A stretch of 64,000 nucleotides of DNA from assembly GCF_900100375.1 (NCBI RefSeq), contig NZ_FNEZ01000001.1:124001-188000 (forward strand), written 5' to 3'. The translations under genes were made by a program, and so were the position numbers. Shown piece after piece: positions 37,034-46,309 of this stretch (position 1 is its first letter; every line of letters begins with the position of its first letter). Source of the DNA: Flavobacterium noncentrifugens. Lineage in GTDB: Bacteria > Bacteroidota > Bacteroidia > Flavobacteriales > Flavobacteriaceae. The notes below the pieces were generated by a model that saw only the letters and a program-made list of their open reading frames with translations, was not told the DNA's origin and did no database searches.

Positions 37034-39792
37034 AGAAATTATTATTCTTGTTTTTGCTGGTTTTCGGATCGGCATTTGCCCAGCAAAACGACAAAACCAT
37101 AACGGTTGCTTTTTCAGATAGCGACCGCGTTACCGCAATACAAACCATCGAAAAAGCCTGTGGCTGCCGGTTTTATTTTGATCCCGAATGGCTGCAGAAA
37201 GATGCATCTAAAATCTCAGGCGATTTTAAAAATGCGGTATTGAAAGACGTGCTTGAAAGCGTTTTCAACAACACTACGATCAATTATTTAATCGATGGCG
37301 ACAAAGTGATCCTGACCAACAACAGCATTATTTATGACCGTTTGCCCGAGGGATTTTTTGGTTCGGATGTACAAAAAGATTCGGGTGAACCGGTCGAAAA
37401 ACCAGTCTTCCAACAGCAATTCGATTCCATCGGAAAATCTGTAAAGAACAGCAATCCGGTAGCATTCATCGGAAAAGAAAGCAAAAAAACACCTCAAAAA
37501 ACCTATACTTTATCTGGTTACATCAAAGACAGCAAAACAGGCGAAAGCGTTCCAAACCTGAACGTCAGGGCGCGCGGAAGCAACAGCAGCACAACAACCG
37601 ACAAAGAAGGTTTTTATAGCCTGCAGCTGCCCACGGGAATGAATACGATCGAAACCGAATCGGTGAACCATAAAAAAATCACCCGTAAAATTGTCGTTTA
37701 CAGCAACGGCAATCTCGATTTTGATGTCGAGGAAAGAATCCACCAACTTGAACAAGTCAACATCAAAAGCCGGAAAAATCAGGCAATCAGGACAGCAGTC
37801 ACCGGCGTAACGACCATAGATGCGGAAGGCATAAAAAACATCCCGTTGATTTTTGGCGAACGTGACATCCTTAGGGTTGCGACCTCATTACCTGGGATAA
37901 AAACTGCCGGCGAAGGTTCTGCAGGTTTCAACGTCCGCGGCGGCAAGGAAGACCAGAACCTGTTTCTGCTTGACAATGCCTTGTTGTACAATCCTGCGCA
38001 TTTTTTCGGATTTTTCTCAGCACTGAATCCATACACCACAAAAAAAGTTGACATTTACAAAGGAAGCATTCCGGCGGAATTTGGCGGCAGGTTGTCGTCT
38101 GTTTTCGACATTACGACAAAAAATGGCGACTTTGATAAATTTATGGGCGAAGGCGGAATCGGGCCGGTAACTTCAAACATCAGCCTGAGCACACCAATCG
38201 TAAAGGGAAAATCGAGTTTGCTTTTTGGCGGGCGCGCCACTTATTCGGGCTGGATCTTGAAACAGCTTGACGACGAATCGCTCAAAAACAGCAATGCAGA
38301 ATTTTATGACGGCATTATCAAATATGCCCATAAAATCAACGATAACAATTCGATTGAAGCAACAGCTTATTACAGCCATGACGCGTTCAGCATCAGTTCT
38401 GATTCGATATATAAATACAGCAACAGGCTGCTTTCAGTGAAATGGGAACACGTTTTTAACGAAAAAAACAAAGGCGCGCTAATCCTTACCAACACCGAAT
38501 ATAAATTCGGCATCGATTACCAGACTACCGGACTGAATTCATTTGATTTTGGTTATAAAATCAACGAAACCCAGGCGGCCATCAAGATGAATTACCAATT
38601 CGATAAAAAGCATAAAATCACCTACGGGCTTTCGGCAAAAGGATATGGCATCCATCCGGGTGACCTGAGGCCGCAAAATCCTGAATCGCTGTTGGTTCCG
38701 GTGACCATAGAGAAAGAAAAAGCGCTGGAATCGGCGGTTTATATTGCTGACAGTTTTAAAGTGAATGAAAAGTTGCTTGTTGATATTGGCCTGCGTTATT
38801 CCTATTATGCAGCATTGGGCGCTGCCCAACAACGCATTTATGCAAACGCACAGCCCATCAACGACGGATCGGTTACCGGAATCAAAGTATTCAAAAACAA
38901 TGAAGTCATCAAATCATATGGCGGTTTTGAACCAAGGGTAGCCGCGCGCTATTTCCTTGCCGAAGATTTTTCGGTCAAAGCCGGATATGACAAAACATAC
39001 CAATACATTCATTTGCTTTCGAGCAACACCACACAGGCACCAACAGACAATTGGAAATTATCCGACCTTAATGTAAAACCGCAAAGCGCACAGCAGTTTT
39101 CAGTTGGATTGTACAAAAACCTAAGCGACGATAAGTATGAACTGAGCATTGAAGGATATTACAAAAAGTCTAAAAACATCTTGGATTATAAAGTTGGTGC
39201 CGAGTTGCAGCTGAATCAAAACGTAGAAACGGAATTGCTTCAGGGCGAAGGAAAAGCTTATGGCGTGGAGTTTCTGCTCAAAAAACAAATCGGAAGGCTC
39301 AACGGCTGGCTGGGTTATACTTATTCTCGTACTTTTATCAAACTGGACAGTAAGTTTAGTGAAGAACTCGTTAATAACGGAAAGTATTTTGCAGCCAATT
39401 TTGACAAGCCTCATGATGTAAGTGCCGTATTGAATTACAAAATCACCAAACGGTACAGCGTTTCAACAAATTTTGTGTATCAAACCGGACGACCGATCAC
39501 CTACCCGATTGGGAAATATGTGTATGGCAATGCCGAATATACGTTGTACAGCGACCGGAATAAATTTCGCATTCCCGATTACTACCGCATGGACATTGGG
39601 CTGAACATCGAAGGCAGCCATAAGATTAAAAAGCTGGCGCACAGTTTCTGGAACATTTCCGTTTATAACGTTTTGGGCAGGAATAATCCGTATTCTGTTT
39701 ATTTTGTAACCAATGACGGAAAGATCAAAGCTTACAAAACGTCTATTTTCTCAGTTCCGGTGCCCACAATCACTTACAATTTTAAATTTTAG
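37030..39792 (+). CDS. TonB-dependent receptor with STN and carboxypeptidase-regulatory domains
   Basis: 920 residues: signal peptide (1-17), STN domain (about 22-105; KTITVAFSDSDRVTAIQTIE), a variable linker, a CarboxypepD_reg-like domain (about 155-240; YTLSGYIKDSKTGESVPNLN), plug (about 260-365; ERDILRVATSLPGI, FNVRGGKEDQNLFLLDN) and a barrel to the terminal TITYNFKF. STN domains normally signal to an inner-membrane anti-sigma factor, but no FecR gene is adjacent. It overlaps the 249-residue protein gene (4 bp) and precedes a DUF4249 lipoprotein by 5 bp. Cargo unknown. Confidence 0.92.
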   Translation: MKKLLFLFLLVFGSAFAQQNDKTITVAFSDSDRVTAIQTIEKACGCRFYFDPEWLQKDASKISGDFKNAVLKDVLESVFNNTTINYLIDGDKVILTNNSIIYDRLPEGFFGSDVQKDSGEPVEKPVFQQQFDSIGKSVKNSNPVAFIGKESKKTPQKTYTLSGYIKDSKTGESVPNLNVRARGSNSSTTTDKEGFYSLQLPTGMNTIETESVNHKKITRKIVVYSNGNLDFDVEERIHQLEQVNIKSRKNQAIRTAVTGVTTIDAEGIKNIPLIFGERDILRVATSLPGIKTAGEGSAGFNVRGGKEDQNLFLLDNALLYNPAHFFGFFSALNPYTTKKVDIYKGSIPAEFGGRLSSVFDITTKNGDFDKFMGEGGIGPVTSNISLSTPIVKGKSSLLFGGRATYSGWILKQLDDESLKNSNAEFYDGIIKYAHKINDNNSIEATAYYSHDAFSISSDSIYKYSNRLLSVKWEHVFNEKNKGALILTNTEYKFGIDYQTTGLNSFDFGYKINETQAAIKMNYQFDKKHKITYGLSAKGYGIHPGDLRPQNPESLLVPVTIEKEKALESAVYIADSFKVNEKLLVDIGLRYSYYAALGAAQQRIYANAQPINDGSVTGIKVFKNNEVIKSYGGFEPRVAARYFLAEDFSVKAGYDKTYQYIHLLSSNTTQAPTDNWKLSDLNVKPQSAQQFSVGLYKNLSDDKYELSIEGYYKKSKNILDYKVGAELQLNQNVETELLQGEGKAYGVEFLLKKQIGRLNGWLGYTYSRTFIKLDSKFSEELVNNGKYFAANFDKPHDVSAVLNYKITKRYSVSTNFVYQTGRPITYPIGKYVYGNAEYTLYSDRNKFRIPDYYRMDIGLNIEGSHKIKKLAHSFWNISVYNVLGRNNPYSVYFVTNDGKIKAYKTSIFSVPVPTITYNFKF

Positions 39793-39797
39793 AAAAA

Positions 39798-40994
39798 ATG
39801 AAAAGCGCAATTTTAAAAAACACCGTCTTTTTGATTTTCCTGAGCCAGGTTTTTTCGGGCTGCACCGAACCTTATGCTTTACAAACCAATACTTTTGACG
39901 ACATGCTCGTTGTCGAGGCAACAATCACAAATGAAATGAAACAGCAACAGGTAAAACTCACGCGTACCTTTCGTTTTGAAGACAGTGCGCCACAAATCGA
40001 AACCGGCGCAAATGTGTATGTTACCGATGAGGAAAATCACAGCTATGAATTCGATGAAAATAACGGTGTGTATCTTTCGAGAGAAGCTTTTCAGGCGATT
40101 CCGGGAAAAGTATACCGACTGAACATCACGACCAGCGACGGAAAATCTTATAATTCTTCTTCAGAAACATTAACCACGGCAAACCAAATTCAGGATGTTT
40201 CTGTAAAAGTCGCTACAAAAGATGGGCAAAGAGGCGTTCAGATCAATGTAAAAACTTTTGACCCTACAAATTCTTCCAAATATTACCGTTACGAATACGA
40301 TGAAACGTATAAAATCATTGCTCCGAAATGGGCGAACTTGAATGCTGTTTTACTTCCACCTACTGCTCCCGGCGAACATGAAGGCATTGCGTTGGTGCCC
40401 AGAAATCCGGATACTCAGATATGCTACAGCACAAAATCTTCTAATGACATTCTGCAGACCACAACTACAGATTTATCTGAAGACAGAACCGATTTCATGA
40501 TCAGGTTCATCAGTTCTGAGGATTATATCATTTCGCACCGCTACAGTATTTTAGTTCGCCAATATGTTCAAAACCTTGCGTCATATGAATTTTACAAAAC
40601 GCTTAAGGAACTTTCTGGTGCGGGCAGCGTATTATCGCAAAACCAACCTGGCTTTTTTTATGGAAATATAAAATCCACAAACAATCCTGATGAAAAGGTC
40701 ATTGGCTTTTTTGAAGTGGCCTCAGTGGCTTCAAAACGGATTTTCTTTAATTATGCCGATTTATTTCCAGGCGAGGAATTGCCGCCTTATTATGTGCAAT
40801 GCGACAATGTCAAGTTTTTATATTGTTTCGAACCTATCGATCCTGAATGCAGAGGTGCCACGCTTATCACCAATATTCGCTACAACTGGCTGGTTTATTA
40901 CTCAGGATCGATGCCGAGTTATACTTTCGTCCCGCCACCTTGCGGCGATTGCACGCTTTTTTCGTCTAACGTAATACCGCCATTTTGGGAATGA
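39798..40994 (+). CDS. DUF4249 outer-membrane lipoprotein
   Basis: 398 residues with a lipoprotein signal (lipobox near VFSGC, Cys about 22). The start CTEPYALQTNTFDDMLVVEATI is the typical DUF4249 opening (E-P-y, lVVea-iTn), followed by a transthyretin-like beta domain (about 60-120). DUF4249 proteins accompany TonB receptors in Bacteroidota much as SusD accompanies SusC, so a surface lid or accessory role is inferred. The stop overlaps the next start codon (ATGA). Confidence 0.9.
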   Translation: MKSAILKNTVFLIFLSQVFSGCTEPYALQTNTFDDMLVVEATITNEMKQQQVKLTRTFRFEDSAPQIETGANVYVTDEENHSYEFDENNGVYLSREAFQAIPGKVYRLNITTSDGKSYNSSSETLTTANQIQDVSVKVATKDGQRGVQINVKTFDPTNSSKYYRYEYDETYKIIAPKWANLNAVLLPPTAPGEHEGIALVPRNPDTQICYSTKSSNDILQTTTTDLSEDRTDFMIRFISSEDYIISHRYSILVRQYVQNLASYEFYKTLKELSGAGSVLSQNQPGFFYGNIKSTNNPDEKVIGFFEVASVASKRIFFNYADLFPGEELPPYYVQCDNVKFLYCFEPIDPECRGATLITNIRYNWLVYYSGSMPSYTFVPPPCGDCTLFSSNVIPPFWE

Positions 40995-42682
40995 AAAAAT
41001 ACATTTTCCTGCTTTTCTCAATCGTTTTAAATCTTGGTGTACAGGCACAACAAACACAGATTTTAAACAGTAGCGATACCGCTGAACGGATTTTTATTGC
41101 GGCAAATGCCACTTCGTTCATTTCCGGAGAAACTTTGTACTGCAAATTATTTTGCATCAATCCTGTAGAATATATAAACAGCAAGATCAGCAATATTGCT
41201 TATGTAGAACTGATCGGCAGCAATAAAAAAACCGTCGTCAGGCAAAAATTCTACCTGCAGGACGGCACTGCGGATGGATCGATATTTATCCCGGCAACAT
41301 TTGAAAGCGGCAATTACAAGTTAATCGCTTATACCCAATGGATGCTTAACGAATCTGCAACAAATTTTTATCAGATGGACATTACGGTAATCAATCCATT
41401 TGCAGTGATAAAAAACCCGCTGAATCCCGCATCGGAAAAACCCGCTAGTACCGCACAGGTTGCTGTGGAAAAAAATGCGATTCAAATCAAAACCGATAAA
41501 AAAACGTATGCCGCTCGGGAAAAGGCAATTATAAACATTACAGCTCCTGAAGGACATTTCATGGCCAGCATTAGAAAAATCGACGGCATTTTACAAAAAA
41601 AACAAACCATCGCATCAGAATTTCACAATGCCATTTCAGCCAATAACACGGCAACCATAAAGTCTGGCAGGCCGCTTCCCGAACTTCGTGGGGAATTGGT
41701 CACCGGCCATATCACTTCCAAAAATTTAGATGTCAAAAATAAAACGGTCGCGCTGACCATACGCGAAAAATCATTTGAATTCAAATTGGTTAAAACCGAT
41801 GCTGCCGGAAAATTTACTTTCATGCTCGATCATCAGCCGTTAAATCCGGAAGCAGTCATACAGGTTTTTGAAGACAACAGAAGTGATTTTACTGTCGTTT
41901 TGGACGAACTTCAGCATCCTGATTTGTCGCAATTGAATTTTCCTGCCGGATTGAATATTTCAGCATCCGACAAAGAATCTATCGAACAAAGATCCATCGC
42001 AGCACAAATTGAAAATGCTTATTACAATCGTAAAAAAGACAGCCTTCAGGCACAGATAGTAACGCCTACATTTTACAATTCGTTCGAAAAAGAATATATT
42101 TTGGATGACTACACGCGATTTCCAACGGTGCGTGAAACCATTACCGAAATCCTTAAAGAAGTGGATTATTCAAAAAATAGGAAAGGCTATACGGTATTTT
42201 TAAGGAACTATACCTCTGAAATTGATGTTTACGGCCCACCATTAATCTTGATCGACGGTTTGCCGGTACAAGACCTAAATGAGTTGTTTGATTTTCCGGC
42301 CAATGACATCAAAAAAGTGGGCATCATCAATAACGGTTACATTTATGGACCAAAAACATTTAGCGGCGTCATTAGTTTCGTTACAAAAAACAACGATTAT
42401 GAACCCAAAATAAATGCCGGATACATTTCCAAAACAACTCTTTTACGGCCGCTGCGTCAAAAAATTTACTACAATCCCGATTACTCAGGCGATAATAAAT
42501 CAATCCGCATTCCTGATTACCGGCAGCAGCTGCTCTGGATTCCGGATTTAAAAACAGAACATCAGGAAGAAACTCTAAGCTGTTATACTTCCGATGTAAC
42601 AGGAACTTTTGAGATTACAATAGAAGGAATTACAAATGGCGGGGAAGCATATTTTGCAACAAAAACTTTTGAAGTAAAATAA
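40991..42682 (+). CDS. Secreted MG2/TonB-plug-like protein without barrel (operon member)
   Basis: 563 residues from the ATG at 40991, which overlaps the DUF4249 stop. Signal peptide about 1-20. An MG2-like beta domain (about 27-130; AERIFIAANATSFISGETLYCK, then FESGNYKLIAYTQWML) precedes a middle beta region, and at about 405-465 a plug-like segment (PPLILIDGLPVQDLNELFDF, KVGIINNGYIYGPKTFSGVI). It ends without a barrel in a short beta domain. The layout matches the 813-residue protein at 24727. Being the last gene of a TonB/DUF4249 operon, it may be an accessory that works with the receptor. Confidence 0.78.
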   Translation: MKKYIFLLFSIVLNLGVQAQQTQILNSSDTAERIFIAANATSFISGETLYCKLFCINPVEYINSKISNIAYVELIGSNKKTVVRQKFYLQDGTADGSIFIPATFESGNYKLIAYTQWMLNESATNFYQMDITVINPFAVIKNPLNPASEKPASTAQVAVEKNAIQIKTDKKTYAAREKAIINITAPEGHFMASIRKIDGILQKKQTIASEFHNAISANNTATIKSGRPLPELRGELVTGHITSKNLDVKNKTVALTIREKSFEFKLVKTDAAGKFTFMLDHQPLNPEAVIQVFEDNRSDFTVVLDELQHPDLSQLNFPAGLNISASDKESIEQRSIAAQIENAYYNRKKDSLQAQIVTPTFYNSFEKEYILDDYTRFPTVRETITEILKEVDYSKNRKGYTVFLRNYTSEIDVYGPPLILIDGLPVQDLNELFDFPANDIKKVGIINNGYIYGPKTFSGVISFVTKNNDYEPKINAGYISKTTLLRPLRQKIYYNPDYSGDNKSIRIPDYRQQLLWIPDLKTEHQEETLSCYTSDVTGTFEITIEGITNGGEAYFATKTFEVK

Positions 42683-42761
42683 TTGTAAAAAATTCAGCTG
42701 CCTGAGGCAACCTTTTATTTTTTTTATGACTATTGAATATAACACATAAAAAAAAATTAAA

Positions 42762-44078
42762 ATGGCAACCTTAAATTCCTTCCGTTTTTTGATGTTTGCA
42801 ATGCTTATTTTCACGGCCACCGGATGCAATTCTGATTTTGATGATAAATTATCACCGAATAACCAGGAAGTACAAACCGGGGAAATCATCGACAAGCAGG
42901 ATGCACTATTCCATCTGATCAACCAGGTGACAACCGAAAGCGACAATGCTTTAGAAGAAATTGTCTGCATTGATTTTGTATATCCTGTTTCACTGCAGAT
43001 TTATGATTCGCAGTTGCGTGTCGTAGGATTGAAAATCGTAAACAGCGATCTTGATTTCAGCACTTTTCTTGGCCAGCTTCCAGAAGAAAATTCGCTTAGC
43101 ATCAGTTATCCGATCGTAACGCAATTGGCTGACAACACCACTTTTTCTGTCAACAACAACGCCGAATTAAAACTGGCTATTGAAAGTTGTTCACGCGAAG
43201 ATATCGTCACTTATTATACAGGACTATTTGGCGGTCATGGCGATAGCCTGCAAAAATGTGTCTGGAAAATTCCATACGATACAAACGCCGACAACAAATA
43301 TACTGGTGGTGTTTTTGAAACCAATGGTGACGGCACGTTGAAGTTTACTTTTAAAAACGAAACATATAACGGCACCTGGAATTTTCTTTTTGTAAATGAT
43401 GAATTCCACATCAATATCAATCTCGAAGGCATTTCCGAAGTCGCAACAGATTGGAATATCGATCGCGCAGTGATTTACACCGGCAGCGAAATCATAATTC
43501 AGCATGGTACAAAAAATTATATCATGCGGCAATTTTGTGAAACAGCACTGACTTATCATATTGGAGATGTTGGCCCGGCAGACGGAATCGTTTTTTATGA
43601 CAAAGGTTTTTACAGCCTCGGATGGCGTTACATGGAAGTTTCTGCAACAGATACCGGATTTTTTGAATGGGGTTGCCAAAATTCCGATATCTTAGGATCC
43701 GAAAGTACCGATATTGGAAACGGGCTTTACAACAGTGCGGCAATCGTAAATTTTCATGACAACCTTACCAATTATTATTTTAATCCTTCGGTTTGCAATG
43801 TTTTAAACAACGGAACCGTTGCAGCACAAAAAGCAGTTCTCGAAGATGCAGCACATTATGACGATTGGTTCTTGCCGACTTTAGGCGAACTTCAATTGGT
43901 ATACACGAATGTTCATTTGGCCGGACTTGGGAATTTTGCCGATACGTTATATTGGACGGCTACCCAAACCGATGCAACACAGGCAAAAACGATTAATTTT
44001 ACAACTGGAGAAACGGTTTCTACATCAAAAATTCCGGTATCTAATATTGTAAATACACGGGCTGTCCGCTATTTCTAA
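42762..44078 (+). CDS. Lipoprotein with C-terminal DUF1566-like domain
   Basis: 438 residues with a lipobox (TATGC, Cys about 23). The N-terminal half (about 25-155) and middle (about 155-265, a lipocalin-like beta stretch TLKFTFKNETYNGTWNF) are not assigned. The C-terminal 165 residues look like a DUF1566-type/Fib_succ-like module (DGIVFYDKG, WFLPTLGELQLVY, LYWTATQTD, VNTRAVRYF). Probably attached to the outer membrane. It is 18 bp ahead of the ECF sigma gene and may belong to that unit. Confidence 0.75.
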   Translation: MATLNSFRFLMFAMLIFTATGCNSDFDDKLSPNNQEVQTGEIIDKQDALFHLINQVTTESDNALEEIVCIDFVYPVSLQIYDSQLRVVGLKIVNSDLDFSTFLGQLPEENSLSISYPIVTQLADNTTFSVNNNAELKLAIESCSREDIVTYYTGLFGGHGDSLQKCVWKIPYDTNADNKYTGGVFETNGDGTLKFTFKNETYNGTWNFLFVNDEFHININLEGISEVATDWNIDRAVIYTGSEIIIQHGTKNYIMRQFCETALTYHIGDVGPADGIVFYDKGFYSLGWRYMEVSATDTGFFEWGCQNSDILGSESTDIGNGLYNSAAIVNFHDNLTNYYFNPSVCNVLNNGTVAAQKAVLEDAAHYDDWFLPTLGELQLVYTNVHLAGLGNFADTLYWTATQTDATQAKTINFTTGETVSTSKIPVSNIVNTRAVRYF

Positions 44079-44096
44079 TCTGTTAAACAATCTCTT

Positions 44097-44648
44097 TTGG
44101 ATCTAAATCAGCTTATAAAAGGATGCATCAGGCAAAACCGAAAGGCGCAGGAAGAATTATACCAGTTGTATAAAAAACCGCTCTTTTCGCTTTGCCTGAA
44201 GTATTGCGCGAATGAGGCTGAAGCCGAAGATAATTTGCATAATGCTTTTATTGAAATCTTTACAAATATCCACAAATTCAGCAATATTGGATCATTTGAA
44301 GGCTGGATGAAGCGCATTACGATCAACAAAGCGGTCAGCAGTTACAAAAAGTCGTTTCAGTTGCTTCCGATTAAAGACGATCATTTTGACGATACGACAG
44401 TTTCAGAAACCGAAATGCACCTGCCACTTGAAATCATCTTAAACATGATCCAGCAATTGCCAAATCAATACCGATTGGTTTTCTGCCTGTACGAGCTTGA
44501 TGATTATTCGCATCAGGAAATTGCCGCGATGCTGTCGATTTCCGAAAACACCTCAAAATCCAATCTTCACAGGGCAAAAGCATTGCTGAAAGAAAAAATA
44601 AGATCTAAAAATTCATTCCCAAATTACAATTCAGGACATGGAAAATAA
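44097..44648 (+). CDS. ECF-type RNA polymerase sigma factor
   Basis: 183 residues starting at a TTG codon (no in-frame ATG upstream). Region 2 covers about 20-85 (EELYQLYKKPLFSLCLKYCA, AEAEDNLHNAFIEIFTNI, FEGWMKRITINKA) and region 4 about 108-170 (LPNQYRLVFCLYELDDYSHQ, then an HTH ending NLHRAKALLKEKI). No additional C-terminal domain. It overlaps the next gene by 11 bp, the arrangement of a sigma factor with its own anti-sigma factor. Targets are not evident from sequence. Confidence 0.93.
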   Translation: MDLNQLIKGCIRQNRKAQEELYQLYKKPLFSLCLKYCANEAEAEDNLHNAFIEIFTNIHKFSNIGSFEGWMKRITINKAVSSYKKSFQLLPIKDDHFDDTTVSETEMHLPLEIILNMIQQLPNQYRLVFCLYELDDYSHQEIAAMLSISENTSKSNLHRAKALLKEKIRSKNSFPNYNSGHGK

Positions 44649-46164
44649 AAAAGACATCGGGCAGGCTTTTAAAGACCGGCTAAACGAACTTGAAACGGCA
44701 CCAAAAGATGCGATCTGGCAGTCAATTGATCGCGATTTGGATAAAAAAAGAAAACGAAGAATTGCATTTTTTTTGATGTCAGGCGCTACAGCGTTTTTCA
44801 TTTTAGTGTGCTCCATTTGGCTCTTGAAAGGGAATCAAAAGCCAGAAGTATCACCTGCATTTCAAAATGAAAGCCACCTCATTTCGACTGAAAATACCGT
44901 TCAGAATCCTGAAACTGATACCGTTTTTAAAAACAAAATCCTTCGAAAGTCTCAAAGTACTACATCTAAAAAACTTGTAAACTCGACTGAAGAAGTCGAT
45001 GAATATGAAATTGTAACGCGTTATAAAATCTACGTAAAAAAGACTAAAAACATAATACTTTCTAAAAAAATTGTTTGGCCAAATTCTAAAAAAACCGAAA
45101 AAGAAAACAATAAAAAAGCTTTACCGGCATTTTCGAAAGCATCCAAAAGCAAAATTCAGAAAAACAAAAAAACCGGTTCTTCAAAGCTTTTTTTAAAATC
45201 AGGAAAATTCAAATCCCATTCAGGGAAAAACATTAAAAATGGCAAACATCAAAAATTGGCAAACAGTAAAAAAAATCGTGTGCAATCGGCAAAATCGAAA
45301 GAAAAAATCGCGCCAAATAACACTCAGAATGACAAAGAATTAACCTCAGAAATTCCAAAGCAAATTGAAGAAACAGTTTCAGAAATACTTCAGCAAACTG
45401 CCCTTGATTCTGCGTGTGTCGAAACTACAGATACCGTTTCAAAAAAGAAAAAGCGAATTTTAAAAGAACGCCCGGAGGCAAAACCACAACAAGAAGAAAA
45501 CAACGACCAAGTTTTCATATCGGTTTATGTCGGGCCTGAATATTACAACACCTTGTCTAAATCGTCACCACTTCTTAAAAACGGAATTAATTTCGACAAA
45601 AAAGGCAGCATCAATTTAAATTATGGCATGTATGTGAGAGGCATGTATAATGAAAAATTAGGCCTTCGGTTCGGGATTGTAAAAACAGACACCAAGTTTA
45701 CGACTACCATTCAAAACGACACTGGTTCAGCATGGGCTTTATCAAACACTTCAATCCAGGATTTTAACATTAACGAAGACACTTTCAAAAATTACTTTTC
45801 AGAATCTGAAAAAATTGACCTCATACAAAAAGTAAATTATCTCGAGTTTCCGCTTGAAGCCTACTATGTCATTCAGGATGAAAATAAAATCGGAATGGAC
45901 GGTTTTGCTGGCTTCAGCACCTATTTCCTAACACAGAACAAAGTATTTGCTGCATCGTCAAGCCAAAGTTCGATTGAAATCGGGGAAGCTAAGAACATGA
46001 AAAAAGTGGGCTTCAGCCTAAATGTAGGCCTTATACTCCATTACAAACTCAACGACAGCCTCAGGCTCGAAGCCATGCCTTTCTTAAAATATCAGGTTAA
46101 ATCTGCCGATGGTTTTAGTCCGCTGATGGTTTCACTACAAGCAGGATTGAGTTATAAATTGTAA
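44638..46164 (+). CDS. Predicted dual-membrane-spanning anti-sigma factor (cytoplasmic domain, TM, linker, outer-membrane barrel)
   Basis: 508 residues with an unusual layout: a short charged N-terminal cytoplasmic part (1-40, APKDAIWQSIDRDLDKKRKR), one membrane helix (42-63), a low-complexity Lys/Ser-rich stretch of about 225 residues (65-290), and a C-terminal beta-barrel-like domain (291-508; QVFISVYVGPEYY ... VSLQAGLSYKL). The order implies that one chain sits in the inner membrane and spans the periplasm to an outer-membrane barrel. It overlaps the ECF gene by 11 bp. Dual-membrane-spanning anti-sigma factors with this architecture have been reported in Bacteroides thetaiotaomicron (Dma1), where they act on vesiculation. 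Assignment here is by architecture, not by measured similarity. Confidence 0.8.
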   Translation: MENKKDIGQAFKDRLNELETAPKDAIWQSIDRDLDKKRKRRIAFFLMSGATAFFILVCSIWLLKGNQKPEVSPAFQNESHLISTENTVQNPETDTVFKNKILRKSQSTTSKKLVNSTEEVDEYEIVTRYKIYVKKTKNIILSKKIVWPNSKKTEKENNKKALPAFSKASKSKIQKNKKTGSSKLFLKSGKFKSHSGKNIKNGKHQKLANSKKNRVQSAKSKEKIAPNNTQNDKELTSEIPKQIEETVSEILQQTALDSACVETTDTVSKKKKRILKERPEAKPQQEENNDQVFISVYVGPEYYNTLSKSSPLLKNGINFDKKGSINLNYGMYVRGMYNEKLGLRFGIVKTDTKFTTTIQNDTGSAWALSNTSIQDFNINEDTFKNYFSESEKIDLIQKVNYLEFPLEAYYVIQDENKIGMDGFAGFSTYFLTQNKVFAASSSQSSIEIGEAKNMKKVGFSLNVGLILHYKLNDSLRLEAMPFLKYQVKSADGFSPLMVSLQAGLSYKL

Positions 46165-46183
46165 TATCAAATTGGGTTAGTTG

Positions 46184-46219
46184 AGCAAATCCGGTTCGTT
46201 TTTTGAGCCGGATTTGCTG
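46184..46219 (+). terminator. Terminator after anti-sigma gene
   Basis: Stem AGCAAATCCGG / CCGGATTTGCT, loop with T-rich centre, followed by mixed A/T. Ends the ECF unit before rpoD. Confidence 0.75.
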
Positions 46220-46309
46220 TTTAAAAAAATTTTTTACTATTTTGTAACTTTTCGCCAACACTTTACGTAAAAGCCTTGTACACTTTAAAAAAAAGGAGAC
46301 AAAAACAAT

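Noticed and set aside
42697..42725. Weak hairpin TGCCTGAGGCA with T-rich downstream after the MG2/plug gene
   Set aside because: Stem is too short to call a terminator with confidence.
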